Shown piece by piece: positions 26,513-35,599 of a stretch of DNA of 64,000 nucleotides. Source of the stretch: Facklamia miroungae. GTDB lineage: Bacteria > Bacillota > Bacilli > Lactobacillales > Aerococcaceae. Position 1 is the stretch's first letter. Each line of letters starts with the position of its first letter. Location of the stretch: NCBI RefSeq assembly GCF_012396555.1, contig NZ_JAAXPS010000006.1, positions 1 through 64,000 of the forward strand, given 5' to 3'. A program made the translations under genes and the position numbers. Below the pieces are notes generated by a model. The model had not been told where the DNA came from, ran no database searches, and saw nothing but the letters and a program-made list of their open reading frames with translations.

Positions 26513-27847
26513 TTATAAATTTTTTACATGAAGTCTTGCATAAGCCGTCTCAAACTGACGTGCCAAGTGATCGATATCGCCTGCCCCCATAAATAAGAGT
26601 ACTTCATTTTTGTAATCCATTAAAGGAGATAAATGGTCTTGAGAAATAATTTCGACTTTATCATTGATCATTTCGGCTAAATCTTCAATTTTTACATCTC
26701 CCGATTGCTCTCTAGCTGAGGTGAAGATATCAACCAAATGAACATGATCTGCAATCGATAGAGCTTCAGCAAATTCAGTCAATAATGCAACCGTCCGACT
26801 AAAAGTATGGGGTTGAAAAATTGCTACCACACGACGATCTGGGTATTTTTGTTGTGCCGCATCAATGGTTGCTTTTATTTCACTAGGATGGTGGGCATAA
26901 TCATCAATAATAATCAAATCTTGAACTTGCCGCACTGAAAAGCGCCGTTTTACTCCTGCAAAAGTTTTCATTTGCTCTGCAATATCTTTGGCTTTGAATC
27001 CTTCCAAATAAAGGAAAGTAATGACTGCTAGAGCGTTTAAAATATTATGCTGTCCATAAGCAGGTAGATAAAAGTGACCAAATAATTGTTTATTAATAAA
27101 CACATCAAATTCTGATCCAGCTTGAGTTCGCTCAATGTTAGCAGCATGAAAAAGGTGGTTAGCATTGAGTCCGTACCGATAGATTGGGACATTAGATTCT
27201 AATTTCGAAAGATAAGGGTCATCCCCCCAAGCAATGATACCCTTCTTAGCTTGTTGACTAAAGTCATTAAAAGCAGAGAATACATCATCTATGGATTTGT
27301 AATAATCTGGATGATCGAAATCAATGTTAGTAATAATGGCATAATCTGGTCGATAGGCCATAAAATGGCGACGATATTCACAGGCTTCTAAAGCAAAGTA
27401 GGTTGAATCTTCATCGCCAAAACCGGTACCATCACCTATTAAATAAGAAAGTGGTGCTAAATTTTTAAGTGTATGAGATAAAAGCCCTGTGGTGGAAGTC
27501 TTTCCGTGCGAACCGGTTACAGCAATTGACGTATAGTGATCAAGCAGATCACCTATAAAGGTATGGTAGCGATAAATTGGCAATCCCAACTCTTTAGCCT
27601 TGACTAATTCGGGATGTTCATCGCTGAATGCATTCCCAGCGATAATCGTTTGACCTTCTTCAATATTCTCAGGTGAAAATTCTAAGATTTTAATCGCTTG
27701 GTTTTCTAATTCTTGTTGAGTAAAGAAGTAGGTTGCCACGTCACTTCCTTGTACTTGGTAACCTTCGCCGTGTAAAACTAACGCTAGAGCAGACATTCCA
27801 GAACCTTTAATCCCTACGAAATGATATACCGTATTTTTATTTAACAT
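26513..27847 (-). CDS. murC: UDP-N-acetylmuramate--L-alanine ligase
   Basis: Cytoplasmic Mur ligase adding the first amino acid, L-Ala, to UDP-MurNAc. 444 residues. The N-terminal nucleotide-binding domain starts with GIKGSGMSALALVLHGEGY, the ATP-binding P-loop is VTGSHGKTSTTGLL, the central domain has NIDFDHPDYYKS, and the C-terminal domain has DDYAHHPSEIKAT. Its start codon shares one base with the stop of the upstream 219-residue gene (TAATG). In Bacilli murC commonly lies outside the dcw cluster next to ytpR and a DNA translocase gene; the translocase is missing here. Confidence 0.98.
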   Translation of the reverse strand: MLNKNTVYHFVGIKGSGMSALALVLHGEGYQVQGSDVATYFFTQQELENQAIKILEFSPENIEEGQTIIAGNAFSDEHPELVKAKELGLPIYRYHTFIGDLLDHYTSIAVTGSHGKTSTTGLLSHTLKNLAPLSYLIGDGTGFGDEDSTYFALEACEYRRHFMAYRPDYAIITNIDFDHPDYYKSIDDVFSAFNDFSQQAKKGIIAWGDDPYLSKLESNVPIYRYGLNANHLFHAANIERTQAGSEFDVFINKQLFGHFYLPAYGQHNILNALAVITFLYLEGFKAKDIAEQMKTFAGVKRRFSVRQVQDLIIIDDYAHHPSEIKATIDAAQQKYPDRRVVAIFQPHTFSRTVALLTEFAEALSIADHVHLVDIFTSAREQSGDVKIEDLAEMINDKVEIISQDHLSPLMDYKNEVLLFMGAGDIDHLARQFETAYARLHVKNL

Positions 27848-28506
27848 TATTCATTATCCTCCTTAGCAAACAAGAGAAAGGATTGTTTGTCCTTTATCAA
27901 ACGCTTAAGTAGCTGTCGGTCAACTTGGCGCTTAGACCACTTCTCTTGATAGCCATCTTGCATACGCTGAACTGCTTTCAAGGAATGGTCAATATTAGCT
28001 AATCGTGCTTCTATGGTTTGACTTTCCTTTTTTATAGTTTCTGCTTCTCTTGTAAACAAAGAATCATTATAATTCTTTTGATCGTTGATTTCCATCCTAA
28101 CCCTTTGATAATCATTTTTGCGCAAAAAGGGAATTTCGTAGGCAAAGGAAGGATCGGTCTCTTTTACCTCACTATCAAATTGTTCGTCCTTATTTTCCTT
28201 AGACCTCATCGCCTGACTGGCTTTATCAAATTTATGTTGATGAGCATTTTGAGCAAAAACTGTTTGATAGTCTTTAGTGTGATCTATATCTTGCGAAAAT
28301 TCATCGTTCTTTAAAGTACTTGAATTTGCTGGATTTTTACCAATTAATGAGTCTTTATTTATTTTTTGCGCGCGTTTAATTGCGGGTTCTTCAAGCTTTT
28401 TATCTGAACTACGATGTCCGGTCATCCCACGCTGAAATTTTCTTTTTCTGCTATCAGCTAAAGAGCGTCCTTTCTTATAAGCAGGACCTTTATATTCAGA
28501 AGTCAT
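27847..28506 (-). CDS. Charged, low-complexity hypothetical protein in the SftA position
   Basis: 219 residues, very rich in Lys, Glu, Asp, Gln and Ser, with no hydrophobic segment. The N-terminal part is basic (MTSEYKGPAYKKGRSLADS), the middle polar and probably disordered. A helical, coiled-coil-like region (about 150-205; RMEINDQKNY, RLANIDHSLKAVQ) ends in LIKDKQSFLLFAKEDNE. I recognise no catalytic domain. It is translationally coupled to murC (TAATG) and follows ytpR, exactly where B. subtilis carries the translocase gene sftA (ytpS). A leftover or replacement of that gene is inference only. Confidence 0.6.
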   Translation of the reverse strand: MTSEYKGPAYKKGRSLADSRKRKFQRGMTGHRSSDKKLEEPAIKRAQKINKDSLIGKNPANSSTLKNDEFSQDIDHTKDYQTVFAQNAHQHKFDKASQAMRSKENKDEQFDSEVKETDPSFAYEIPFLRKNDYQRVRMEINDQKNYNDSLFTREAETIKKESQTIEARLANIDHSLKAVQRMQDGYQEKWSKRQVDRQLLKRLIKDKQSFLLFAKEDNE

Positions 28507-28536
28507 AGCGATCTCCTTTATGATTTTTCCTCTAAA

Positions 28537-29166
28537 TTAATAGCTTTGAATTACTTCTGCTAAACTTGTTCCTACTTCAAAATGATTCGGCAACTCCCAG
28601 ATGCCTGGATCATTTTGAATATCTTCTAAACCAAGCTCTCGGGTAGAACAAATCATGCCTCTAGAAGGAACGCCTCGTAATTCACCAGGCCATATAATTG
28701 CGCCCGAAGGCATAACTGCCCCAGGCTTAGCCACTAAAACCTTTTGCCCTTGAGTTATATTAGCTGCCCCACACACAATCTGTAATATTTCTTGGTCACT
28801 GACGCGTGTTTGAGTAATATTTAAATGATCTGAATCTTCATGAGGAATACACTCTTCTACATAACCTACTACAAATTTTTCCTCTTGATCGATCTCAATT
28901 TCTATATCGAAACCAGCATCTTTAATGATGTTTTTCACTAGGCATCTTTCTTCCTCATTCAAGCGAACGTGGCCTTGACCGGTCGGTGTAAAATGATTGG
29001 ATATATTATGAATATTGATACCCATTACCTGATCATTGGTACGATCAAGTATTACTGTAACATTCGCTTTACTATCATGAATCAAATGATCTTCGTCAGT
29101 AACGCCATTGGTTAAAAGCAAAACATCTCCAATTCCTTCTCTATTATAAAATGCTAAACTCTTCAT
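28537..29166 (-). CDS. ytpR: YtpR-type tRNA-binding domain protein
   Basis: 209 residues from the ATG at 29166 (AGAAGGAG upstream; the open frame extends further but overlaps pepA). An N-terminal DUF4479-like part starts MKSLAFYNREGIGDVLLLT. The C-terminal OB-fold EMAP/tRNA-binding domain (about 95-205) contains GYVEECIPHEDSDHLNITQ, IVCGAANITQGQKVLVAKPG and GVPSRGMICSTRELGL, the pattern shared with the PheRS beta N-terminus. Precise cellular role unsettled. It lies 13 nt after pepA and before the 219-residue gene, matching the ytpR-murC neighbourhood of Bacilli. Confidence 0.93.
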   Translation of the reverse strand: MKSLAFYNREGIGDVLLLTNGVTDEDHLIHDSKANVTVILDRTNDQVMGINIHNISNHFTPTGQGHVRLNEEERCLVKNIIKDAGFDIEIEIDQEEKFVVGYVEECIPHEDSDHLNITQTRVSDQEILQIVCGAANITQGQKVLVAKPGAVMPSGAIIWPGELRGVPSRGMICSTRELGLEDIQNDPGIWELPNHFEVGTSLAEVIQSY

Positions 29167-29179
29167 GAATATGCTCCTT

Positions 29180-30253
29180 CTATCCTTTGATAATTGACTC
29201 ATATGTCGTGCGATCGAAATGACGAACTAAATGTAAAAGCATTTCTTTTGCTGCTTCGTAATCGGCGATTGTAAATAGAGTTTGATGCCCATGGATATAA
29301 CGGGCTGGGACTCCAATCACAGCACTAGGCACTCCATTATTCATAGTATGGGCTGCTCCAGCATCTGTACCCCCTTTGGAGAAGAAAGATTGATAAGGAA
29401 TGTTATGGGTGGAAGCAGTATCTTCAATATATTCACGCAAACCTTTATGTGTGATCATACCGGGGTCTTGAATTCTTAATAAGAAACCTTCACCTAACTG
29501 TCCTTCACTTTGGGTGGCTTTTTCAATATCGTTAGCAGGCGAACAATCCACTGCTATAAAAAGATCGGGTTTGAACTCATGAACTGCTCCTCTAATACCT
29601 CTTAAGCCTACCTCTTCTTGAACACTTGCTCCAATAATTAGTTCATTTGCAAGTTCTTCATTTTGAATTTCACGTAGAGTTTCTAATACGACTGTACACC
29701 CATAGCGATTATCCCATGCTTTCGAAAGAATTCCTTTGCCATTTGCCGTTTTAATCGTTTCAACTTGAGGCACAATTGGATCACCCAGTCTGACACCAAA
29801 TTCTTCTGCTTCCTCTTTAGAAGAAAAGCCAGCATCAAACAAAATAGCATCCGCCTTAAGTGCAGATTGAGACCCTTTTTCTCTCAATAAATGAGGTGGC
29901 ACAGCTCCCGAAACCACTGGATAGTCCCCTTTTTTAGTTTGAAGGGTAAAGCGTTGAGCCGAAATCACATAAGGATTCCATCCACCAATCGGAACTACTC
30001 TAAACAGACCGCGATCGGTAATTTCACGCACCATAAAGCCTACTTCATCCATATGAGCAGCCACCATCAAACGTGGTGCATTTTCTTTCTGACTATGTTT
30101 TACGCCAAAAATATTCCCCAAAGCTGATTGATAAATTTCATCAACAAGCGGAGACATCTCTTGATGCATAAAGTTTCTAACGCGTGTTTCATGTCCTGAA
30201 ATACCTTGTAATTCAGTGAGTTGTTTAATTAGTGCAAATGTTTTTTCATTCAT
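29180..30253 (-). CDS. pepA: Glutamyl aminopeptidase, M42 family
   Basis: Dinuclear-metal aminopeptidase of the PepA type known from lactococci, releasing N-terminal Glu or Asp from peptides. 357 residues. Metal and catalytic residues are visible in ISGHETRVRNFM, AAHMDEVGFMV, KAWDNRYG, QEEVGLRG (the Glu pair), VDCSPAND and the C-terminal IHGHQTLF. The PDZ-like insert domain is at about 70-165. It starts the leftward group pepA-ytpR-219aa-murC and diverges from the PepSY gene at 30443. The family forms large tetrahedral dodecamers. Confidence 0.92.
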   Translation of the reverse strand: MNEKTFALIKQLTELQGISGHETRVRNFMHQEMSPLVDEIYQSALGNIFGVKHSQKENAPRLMVAAHMDEVGFMVREITDRGLFRVVPIGGWNPYVISAQRFTLQTKKGDYPVVSGAVPPHLLREKGSQSALKADAILFDAGFSSKEEAEEFGVRLGDPIVPQVETIKTANGKGILSKAWDNRYGCTVVLETLREIQNEELANELIIGASVQEEVGLRGIRGAVHEFKPDLFIAVDCSPANDIEKATQSEGQLGEGFLLRIQDPGMITHKGLREYIEDTASTHNIPYQSFFSKGGTDAGAAHTMNNGVPSAVIGVPARYIHGHQTLFTIADYEAAKEMLLHLVRHFDRTTYESIIKG

Positions 30254-30383
30254 ATCATCCGTGGCTAAGCCACACCCTCCTCATCCTTAATTATCAGTTA
30301 TTAGATTACCTTTATTTTGTCACAAATAAAGCTTAAAAGCAATTGGCTTCCAAGTAAGGAGAGTATTCTTAGATGGGAATTTG

Positions 30384-30392
30384 TGGTATGAT
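30384..30392 (+). promoter_or_regulatory. Extended -10 promoter of the PepSY gene
   Basis: TGG followed by TATGAT (30387-30392) is an extended -10, about 50 nt before the ATG at 30443. The -35 region is weak, as is common with extended -10 promoters. Confidence 0.45.
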
Positions 30393-30442
30393 CAACCTAA
30401 CATTGCATAGTTAAAATTGTTAGCAAAATAAGGAGGAAAATT

Positions 30443-30769
30443 ATGTCACAAAATAAAAACAATAGTCTACTTGGAACGATTGTCTTACTATCAGGAATCA
30501 TTATCGGCGCCGCAGGTACTCTGCTTTTCAAAGAAAATCGTCCCTTAAGTGCAGGGAAAGTTTTAGAAAGTATTCGCGAGGCCTTTGAACTGCAAGGAGA
30601 AATTACAGGTTCTTGGATTGATTATGACCCGATCGAATATACAGTGTATGATTCTCGTCCTTTGGTTTATACAGGAGGTATCTCACGCAAAGAAAATGGG
30701 AAAATAATTCACTATCATTTTGTTGCGGATATCTATACGGGAGAGATTCTCAGTACCTTTGAAGCCTAA
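30443..30769 (+). CDS. Small PepSY-domain protein (YtzB-like)
   Basis: 108 residues. A short N-terminus is followed by one TM/signal anchor (LGTIVLLSGIIIGAAGTLLF, about 10-29). A single PepSY-like domain follows (about 38-106; VLESIREAFELQGEITGSW and HYHFVADIYTGEILSTF). Such domains are thought to inhibit or chaperone extracellular peptidases. It is divergent from pepA and upstream of the YtmP-like gene, the same neighbours as ytzB in B. subtilis, which supports the assignment. AAGGAGG lies 7-8 nt before ATG. Confidence 0.75.
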   Translation: MSQNKNNSLLGTIVLLSGIIIGAAGTLLFKENRPLSAGKVLESIREAFELQGEITGSWIDYDPIEYTVYDSRPLVYTGGISRKENGKIIHYHFVADIYTGEILSTFEA

Positions 30770-30779
30770 TTTATTTTCC

Positions 30780-30801
30780 AGCACCTTCGGGTGCTTTTTT
30801 T
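30780..30801 (+). terminator. Terminator of the PepSY gene
   Basis: AGCACC/GGTGCT stem with a TTCG tetraloop and six to seven T residues. Confidence 0.92.
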
Positions 30802-30946
30802 GCTCTAATCAAAACTGATATCTTAATACTCAAATGATTTAATTAGATTTAACTTCTACTTTATGACTTAACCAGCATAAAGCAGTTGACCTAAAAGATT
30901 AGCATGTTAAAATAAAAAGTATCACTTTAAAGAAAGGAGCGAGGAC

Positions 30947-31726
30947 ATGTACCATGACAGTGAAGAATGGAGAATGACTCCCTTAAGTGGAAATACGGGT
31001 CAAGCCTACATGGGAGTCAGTAAAGATGAAAAAGTCTTCTTCAAACGCAATACCTCGCCCTTTATCGCTGCCTTAGCAGCCGAAGGCATTACACCTAAAT
31101 TAAAATGGACCCAGCGAACTTACACTGGCGATATCTTGACTGCTCAAGAATGGGAAGATGGACAACGTTTAAGAAAAGAAGATATGGCTAGTTCAAAAGT
31201 TATTGATTTAATACGATCCATTCATCAAAATGACTCCCTATTAAATTTGCTCAAGCGCGCAAATGCTCAAGAATCCTCTCCGAAGGACTTACTTCAAGAT
31301 TATTATCAAGGCCTTCCGATTTCTTTACAGTCGCATACTTACTTTAACCAAATTATTGCCACGATGACTCAAATGATTGATTCAGATTTCTTTACTATTG
31401 ATTACTGTATTTGTCATGGAGATCTTAATCATAACAACTTTTTACTAACTGATGAAAAACATTTATATTTGGTCGATTGGGATAATGTTAAAATTGCTGA
31501 TCCTTTATTTGATATTTGTTACTTACTTTGTCACTATTTCTCACCTAAGGATTGGATGAGTTGGTTTGAACTTTACCAATTTCCGCTTTCGGATTCTTTT
31601 CAAAAACGAGTCAAATGGTATAGTCTTTTAGCTTGTCTCAATCTAATTAAAGAATATTATGCAGAGGATCGACATTACCAAGTAAATGAAACTGTTGTCC
31701 TATTGAAAAATATCTACGAACATTAA
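30947..31726 (+). CDS. YtmP-like phosphotransferase (APH/choline kinase fold)
   Basis: 259-residue protein of the aminoglycoside phosphotransferase/choline kinase fold (PF01636). The catalytic loop is CHGDLNHNNFLL (Brenner-type HGDxxxxN) and the metal-binding Asp is in LVDWDNVKIADPLFDICYLL; the N-lobe Lys is within KVFFKRNTS. It is 12 nt upstream of trmB, the arrangement ytmP-trmB of B. subtilis. The substrate is unknown; a small metabolite or sugar is more likely than an antibiotic, given its housekeeping context. Confidence 0.82.
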   Translation: MYHDSEEWRMTPLSGNTGQAYMGVSKDEKVFFKRNTSPFIAALAAEGITPKLKWTQRTYTGDILTAQEWEDGQRLRKEDMASSKVIDLIRSIHQNDSLLNLLKRANAQESSPKDLLQDYYQGLPISLQSHTYFNQIIATMTQMIDSDFFTIDYCICHGDLNHNNFLLTDEKHLYLVDWDNVKIADPLFDICYLLCHYFSPKDWMSWFELYQFPLSDSFQKRVKWYSLLACLNLIKEYYAEDRHYQVNETVVLLKNIYEH

Positions 31727-31738
31727 AAAGGAGACCTC

Positions 31739-32386
31739 ATGAGATTACGTCACAAACCTTGGGCGGCTGAAAAGCTTCAGTCTTACCCTCAATATGTCAC
31801 GCAAAACCCACAAGACTTTAAGGGAAAATGGCAGAAACGTTTTGCTAAAGACCAACCCATTCATATCGAAGTCGGTTCAGGCAAAGGACAATTTATAATT
31901 GGAATGGCAAAAGCACATCCTCAGATTAATTATGTTGCCATCGAATTACAAACCTCTGTTGCTGTATCGATTCTTGAATTACAGCTCGCTGAAGAACTTG
32001 AAAACCTGCAAATTATCAATGCCCATGGTGGTGATCTTAGCACTTTCTTTCAAACGGGGGAAGTAAGTCGTGTTTACCTCAACTTTTCAGATCCATGGCC
32101 TAAAGCTCGGCATTCTAAAAGACGGCTAACCTCGCCCAAGTTTTTAAGTCAATATCAAACTATCCTTAATTCTGAAGGTGATATCCATTTCAAAACAGAT
32201 AATATGGGGCTCTTCCAATATTCTTTAGCTTCATTAAGTCAGTATGGTTATGTTTTACGTCAAGTATGGTTAGACTTACATAACAGTGATTTCGAAGGGA
32301 ATATTCAGACTGAATACGAAGAAAAATTCTCAACTAAAGGCCATCCTATTTATCGACTAGAGGCATATCTTCCTACTAAAGATTAA
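31739..32386 (+). CDS. trmB: tRNA (guanine-N7-)-methyltransferase
   Basis: SAM-dependent methylation of G46 in the tRNA variable loop. 215 residues. The SAM-binding motif is IEVGSGKGQFIIGMA. The family signature YLNFSDPWPKARHSKRRLT holds the catalytic Asp and the RNA-binding basic patch, and the C-terminal TEYEEKFSTKGHPIYRLEA completes the family pattern. AAAGGAG is 7 nt before ATG. It is cotranscribed with the YtmP-like gene and ends at a bidirectional terminator. Confidence 0.97.
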   Translation: MRLRHKPWAAEKLQSYPQYVTQNPQDFKGKWQKRFAKDQPIHIEVGSGKGQFIIGMAKAHPQINYVAIELQTSVAVSILELQLAEELENLQIINAHGGDLSTFFQTGEVSRVYLNFSDPWPKARHSKRRLTSPKFLSQYQTILNSEGDIHFKTDNMGLFQYSLASLSQYGYVLRQVWLDLHNSDFEGNIQTEYEEKFSTKGHPIYRLEAYLPTKD

Positions 32387-32400
32387 CTTCCTTCAAAACA

Positions 32401-32441
32401 AAAGACCTCACATCAACTTATTGCTCTGATGTGAGGTCTTT
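32401..32441. terminator. Bidirectional terminator trmB/pepF
   Basis: A perfect 15-bp stem, AAAGACCTCACATCA with TGATGTGAGGTCTTT, and an 11-nt loop between convergent genes. T-rich flanks on both strands. Confidence 0.93.
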
Positions 32442-32460
32442 TGTTAATTTTTTTACTTCC

Positions 32461-34278
32461 TTATTTTGAACGATGTTCTTTTAAGAGTGTTTCAAACTCG
32501 TCGAGTCTTTCTTCAAAAACATCTAGTGTCGCTAAAATATAGTCAGCTTGAGTCATATCTAATCCTGCGTCCTTCATCGTATTCACAGCATATTTAGAAG
32601 AACCTGATTTCAAGAAACCTTTATAATTTTCTAAAGCCTCTTTATCTCCTTGGTAAATCTTAGCTGCAAAATAAGTTGCGGCTGAGAATCCTGTAGCATA
32701 TTGGAATACATAGTAATTATAATAGAAATGTGGAATACGTGACCATTCTAAGATGATTTCAGAATCCGAATTAACCGCTTCACCATAATACTTAGCATTT
32801 AACTCTCGGTAATTGTCTGAAAGAAATTCTTGTGTCAAAGGCTTTCCTTCAGCATCAGCCGTATGCATAAAGTGTTCGAATTCGGCAAATTGCGTTTGGC
32901 GGAAGACGGTTCCTTTAGCCCCATCTAAGAAGTGATTAATGATAAAGAGACGGATTTCGGGATCTTCATATTTATCCAATAAATAATATGTCAATAAGTT
33001 TTCATTAGTAGTTGAGGCGATTTCTGCCAAGAAAATAGAATAACCAGAATAGATATGTTCTTGATTTTCACGACTCAAGTATGAATGAGCAGAATGACCT
33101 AATTCATGAATCAGGGTGTATAAATGGTTGATTGAATCTTGCCAGTTCATTAAGATATATGGCTTAGAATCGTACGTTCCTGAAGAATAAGCTCCTGAAC
33201 GCTTACCAATATTTTCATAAAGATCAATCCACCGATCAGCAAAGGCTTCTTTCATAATCGCCACATAATCTTCACCCATGGGTTTTACAGCTTTTAATAT
33301 GATCGACTGTGCTTCCTCATAAGTGACTTTAATAGGTGGTTCCCCTAAAAGAGGTGTGTACATATCATACATTTCTAAGTCATCAATACCTAATAAGTCT
33401 TTACGAAGAGCCACATAACGATGCAAAAGACTTAAACGAGAGTGGACTGCCTCTAACAAGGTATCATAAACTGATTCTGGCACATTATTTTGGAAGAGAG
33501 CCGCTTGACGGGCTGAGTCAAAGTGACGCACTTTTGCTTGATAATTATGTGCTTTCATTTGACTAGAAATCAAACTAGCGTATGTATTTTTAAATTGTTC
33601 AAAAACACTATAGTATTGTTGAAAGGCCTCTCTTCTAACCCTGCGATCTGATGACTCTAGCATTTTCCCATACACCGAATGTGTGAGTTCCACTTCATGA
33701 CCTTCTTCATCCTTGATTGTTGGGAATTTTAAATCAGCATCCGTTAGCAAACCAAATGTCTTACTTGGAGTAGCAAAAATTTCACCAGCTTTAGCTAACA
33801 ATAACTCTTCTGCATGACTTAAAACGTGTGGACGAAAACGAACGGCATTATCTAAAAATTGGCGATAGCTTTGAAGTTTTTCATTGTTTTTAACAAAATC
33901 ATTTAGCTTTTCTTCTTCAATCGCTAATAATTCCGGATCAAAAAAGGCAATCGCTCCGTCCAATTCAGTAATTAACTGTAAGGTACGCGCTTGTAAACTT
34001 TGTGAGGCAGAAACTGTTTGATCTTGATCACTTACTAAATGTGAATAGACATACAAGTTCTCTACAATTCGCTCAGTTTCTTTCATCATCTCAATTGCCT
34101 TAGCGAGATGCTCTGGGCTTTGACCTAATGTTCCTTCCAATTCCTTTATTTCTTGAATCATCTTTTGAGCCTTAGAAAAGTCGGATTCAAAGGCTTCTAG
34201 ATCTTTATACATAGATCTTAAATCCCAAGTATATTTTTCTTCAATTTCAGAACGTTTGCGTGATTTTTGTGTAGACAT
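32461..34278 (-). CDS. pepF: Oligoendopeptidase F, M3B family
   Basis: Cytoplasmic zinc endopeptidase cutting medium-size peptides. The start is the ATG of MSTQKSRKRSEIEEKYTW, with AAAGGAG 7 nt upstream; the open frame extends 24 codons further without an SD. 605 residues, the normal length. The zinc motif HELGHSAHSYL has its third ligand in SGYSIFLAEIASTTNE. The helical N-terminal half (RSMYKDLEAFESDF to DNAVRFRPHVLSH) is typical. It follows coiA on the same strand, as in the B. subtilis spx-mecA-coiA-pepF order, but a 133-nt gap suggests its own promoter. Confidence 0.96.
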   Translation of the reverse strand: MSTQKSRKRSEIEEKYTWDLRSMYKDLEAFESDFSKAQKMIQEIKELEGTLGQSPEHLAKAIEMMKETERIVENLYVYSHLVSDQDQTVSASQSLQARTLQLITELDGAIAFFDPELLAIEEEKLNDFVKNNEKLQSYRQFLDNAVRFRPHVLSHAEELLLAKAGEIFATPSKTFGLLTDADLKFPTIKDEEGHEVELTHSVYGKMLESSDRRVRREAFQQYYSVFEQFKNTYASLISSQMKAHNYQAKVRHFDSARQAALFQNNVPESVYDTLLEAVHSRLSLLHRYVALRKDLLGIDDLEMYDMYTPLLGEPPIKVTYEEAQSIILKAVKPMGEDYVAIMKEAFADRWIDLYENIGKRSGAYSSGTYDSKPYILMNWQDSINHLYTLIHELGHSAHSYLSRENQEHIYSGYSIFLAEIASTTNENLLTYYLLDKYEDPEIRLFIINHFLDGAKGTVFRQTQFAEFEHFMHTADAEGKPLTQEFLSDNYRELNAKYYGEAVNSDSEIILEWSRIPHFYYNYYVFQYATGFSAATYFAAKIYQGDKEALENYKGFLKSGSSKYAVNTMKDAGLDMTQADYILATLDVFEERLDEFETLLKEHRSK

Positions 34279-34411
34279 AACATTACTCCTTTTCATATGA
34301 TAATCACAGTTTATCATAATTAAATCATAAATGGGAACGTTATCAATCATATTTTAGAGTTAATAAATTAATTTTTTAGGGGAACCATTTTTAGCCACTC
34401 TTTACAGTCTT

Positions 34412-35542
34412 TTAAAGAATAGATTCGTGCAAATCCTTCAGAACATAAAAAAGAATATAAAAAGTTTCTTCAATTAATTTCTTAGTATCACTTAATAAAG
34501 GAAAGTCCACTACATGAAAATGAGCCTCTTTTAAATGGGCATTCATCCTTGAAAAGAAATGCCTAAACAAGAAGTCGTCCTCTGTGCGATTAGAAAAATC
34601 CCTATCACGATTCATCCAAACGTATGATTCATAAGCCCACACCCAAATTAACCAAGCGGGTTCTTTAAAAGCTAGCATTCCCCAATGCATATCAAACATC
34701 CAAGTCGGTAAAGTATTTAGATTGAGCTTATAGTTGTATAGTTCCCGCAAATAAGAGTGATAACTGGGATTAAGTTTTATCGATTGACATATTCTAGAAT
34801 ATTTTTGCGAGTTTTTTTTTTGAAAAATAGATTTTTTTCTCATAAAAGAAGTCTTTTTTAAGTTTCCAGCAAACTCTTCTTTAAAAATTTTGATCCAGTT
34901 CATATCTTTACTTAAAGTTGCAAAATTTATTTCTAAGCTCTCTGTACAATAGATTAAGGGTAACTGATAATAACAATTCACTTCTTGTTTATTTATATCT
35001 AAGGTCCATAAATGGTAGCCCAATGCAGCAGAAAAGGAGAGACAACGTCTGATCCAGTGACTCATAAACTTATGTTTAAAATGCCAATCATCGATTAACC
35101 ATTGCACTTGGTAACCTAGGTCTTGATAAGCTTGTTGGCGGATTCTTAATGCTCGAGCTGGAATGACTGACTTTTGAAACTCTATAATCCAATCGCCTGT
35201 ATTATCTTTGACTAAAAGATCTGCAATTTGATTTATATTTTCAAATCGAACTTCCTGTTGACAAAAGTAACCAAATCTTTGGCCATTTTCTATAATCAAG
35301 TCTTTAGCTTTCTTATGTTCAATACTCTCTCCTTTATGCTTTTCATCTATCAACCCTTCAAGCTTATTTTCAATATAATAGTTATCTGCAGCACATTTTT
35401 GTATGTGCCTAAAATAAGGCCGACCTCTTGACCTTTCTATCAGAATAACTTTCTGTGAGCATTTCAGACAAAAATATTTTTGATCTCGCTTAGCTTGATC
35501 CGCATAGATGAATTCTCCGAATAGATTAAGGGCTAAATACAT
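34412..35542 (-). CDS. coiA: Competence protein CoiA
   Basis: Late-competence protein needed to process incoming DNA. 376 residues from the ATG at 35542. A start fourteen codons upstream lies inside the terminator hairpin and is unlikely. The N-terminal zinc-finger-like part has CLKC and a later Cys/His (FRHIQKCAADN). The nuclease-like core is QIADLLVKDNTGDWIIEFQ, with the acidic residues expected of a PD-(D/E)xK-type fold. The C-terminal half is variable and helical. Its SD AAAGGAGG lies in the 3' arm of the hairpin at 35548-35581, so translation from mecA readthrough should be masked. Confidence 0.85.
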   Translation of the reverse strand: MYLALNLFGEFIYADQAKRDQKYFCLKCSQKVILIERSRGRPYFRHIQKCAADNYYIENKLEGLIDEKHKGESIEHKKAKDLIIENGQRFGYFCQQEVRFENINQIADLLVKDNTGDWIIEFQKSVIPARALRIRQQAYQDLGYQVQWLIDDWHFKHKFMSHWIRRCLSFSAALGYHLWTLDINKQEVNCYYQLPLIYCTESLEINFATLSKDMNWIKIFKEEFAGNLKKTSFMRKKSIFQKKNSQKYSRICQSIKLNPSYHSYLRELYNYKLNLNTLPTWMFDMHWGMLAFKEPAWLIWVWAYESYVWMNRDRDFSNRTEDDFLFRHFFSRMNAHLKEAHFHVVDFPLLSDTKKLIEETFYILFYVLKDLHESIL

Positions 35543-35547
35543 AAAAA

Positions 35548-35581
35548 ACCTCCTTTTATCTAAATACAGATAAAAGGAGGT
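35548..35581 (-). terminator. mecA terminator that contains the coiA ribosome binding site
   Basis: A perfect 14-bp stem, ACCTCCTTTTATCT with AGATAAAAGGAGGT, and a 6-nt loop. TTTTT follows, directly before the coiA ATG (35540-35542). The 3' arm is the coiA SD (AAAGGAGG, 6 nt from the start codon). The 5' arm carries an anti-SD sequence resembling the 16S rRNA 3' end. It therefore works both as the mecA terminator and as a lock on coiA translation. Confidence 0.85.
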
Positions 35582-35599
35582 CAAAGTGTTATTATCAAA

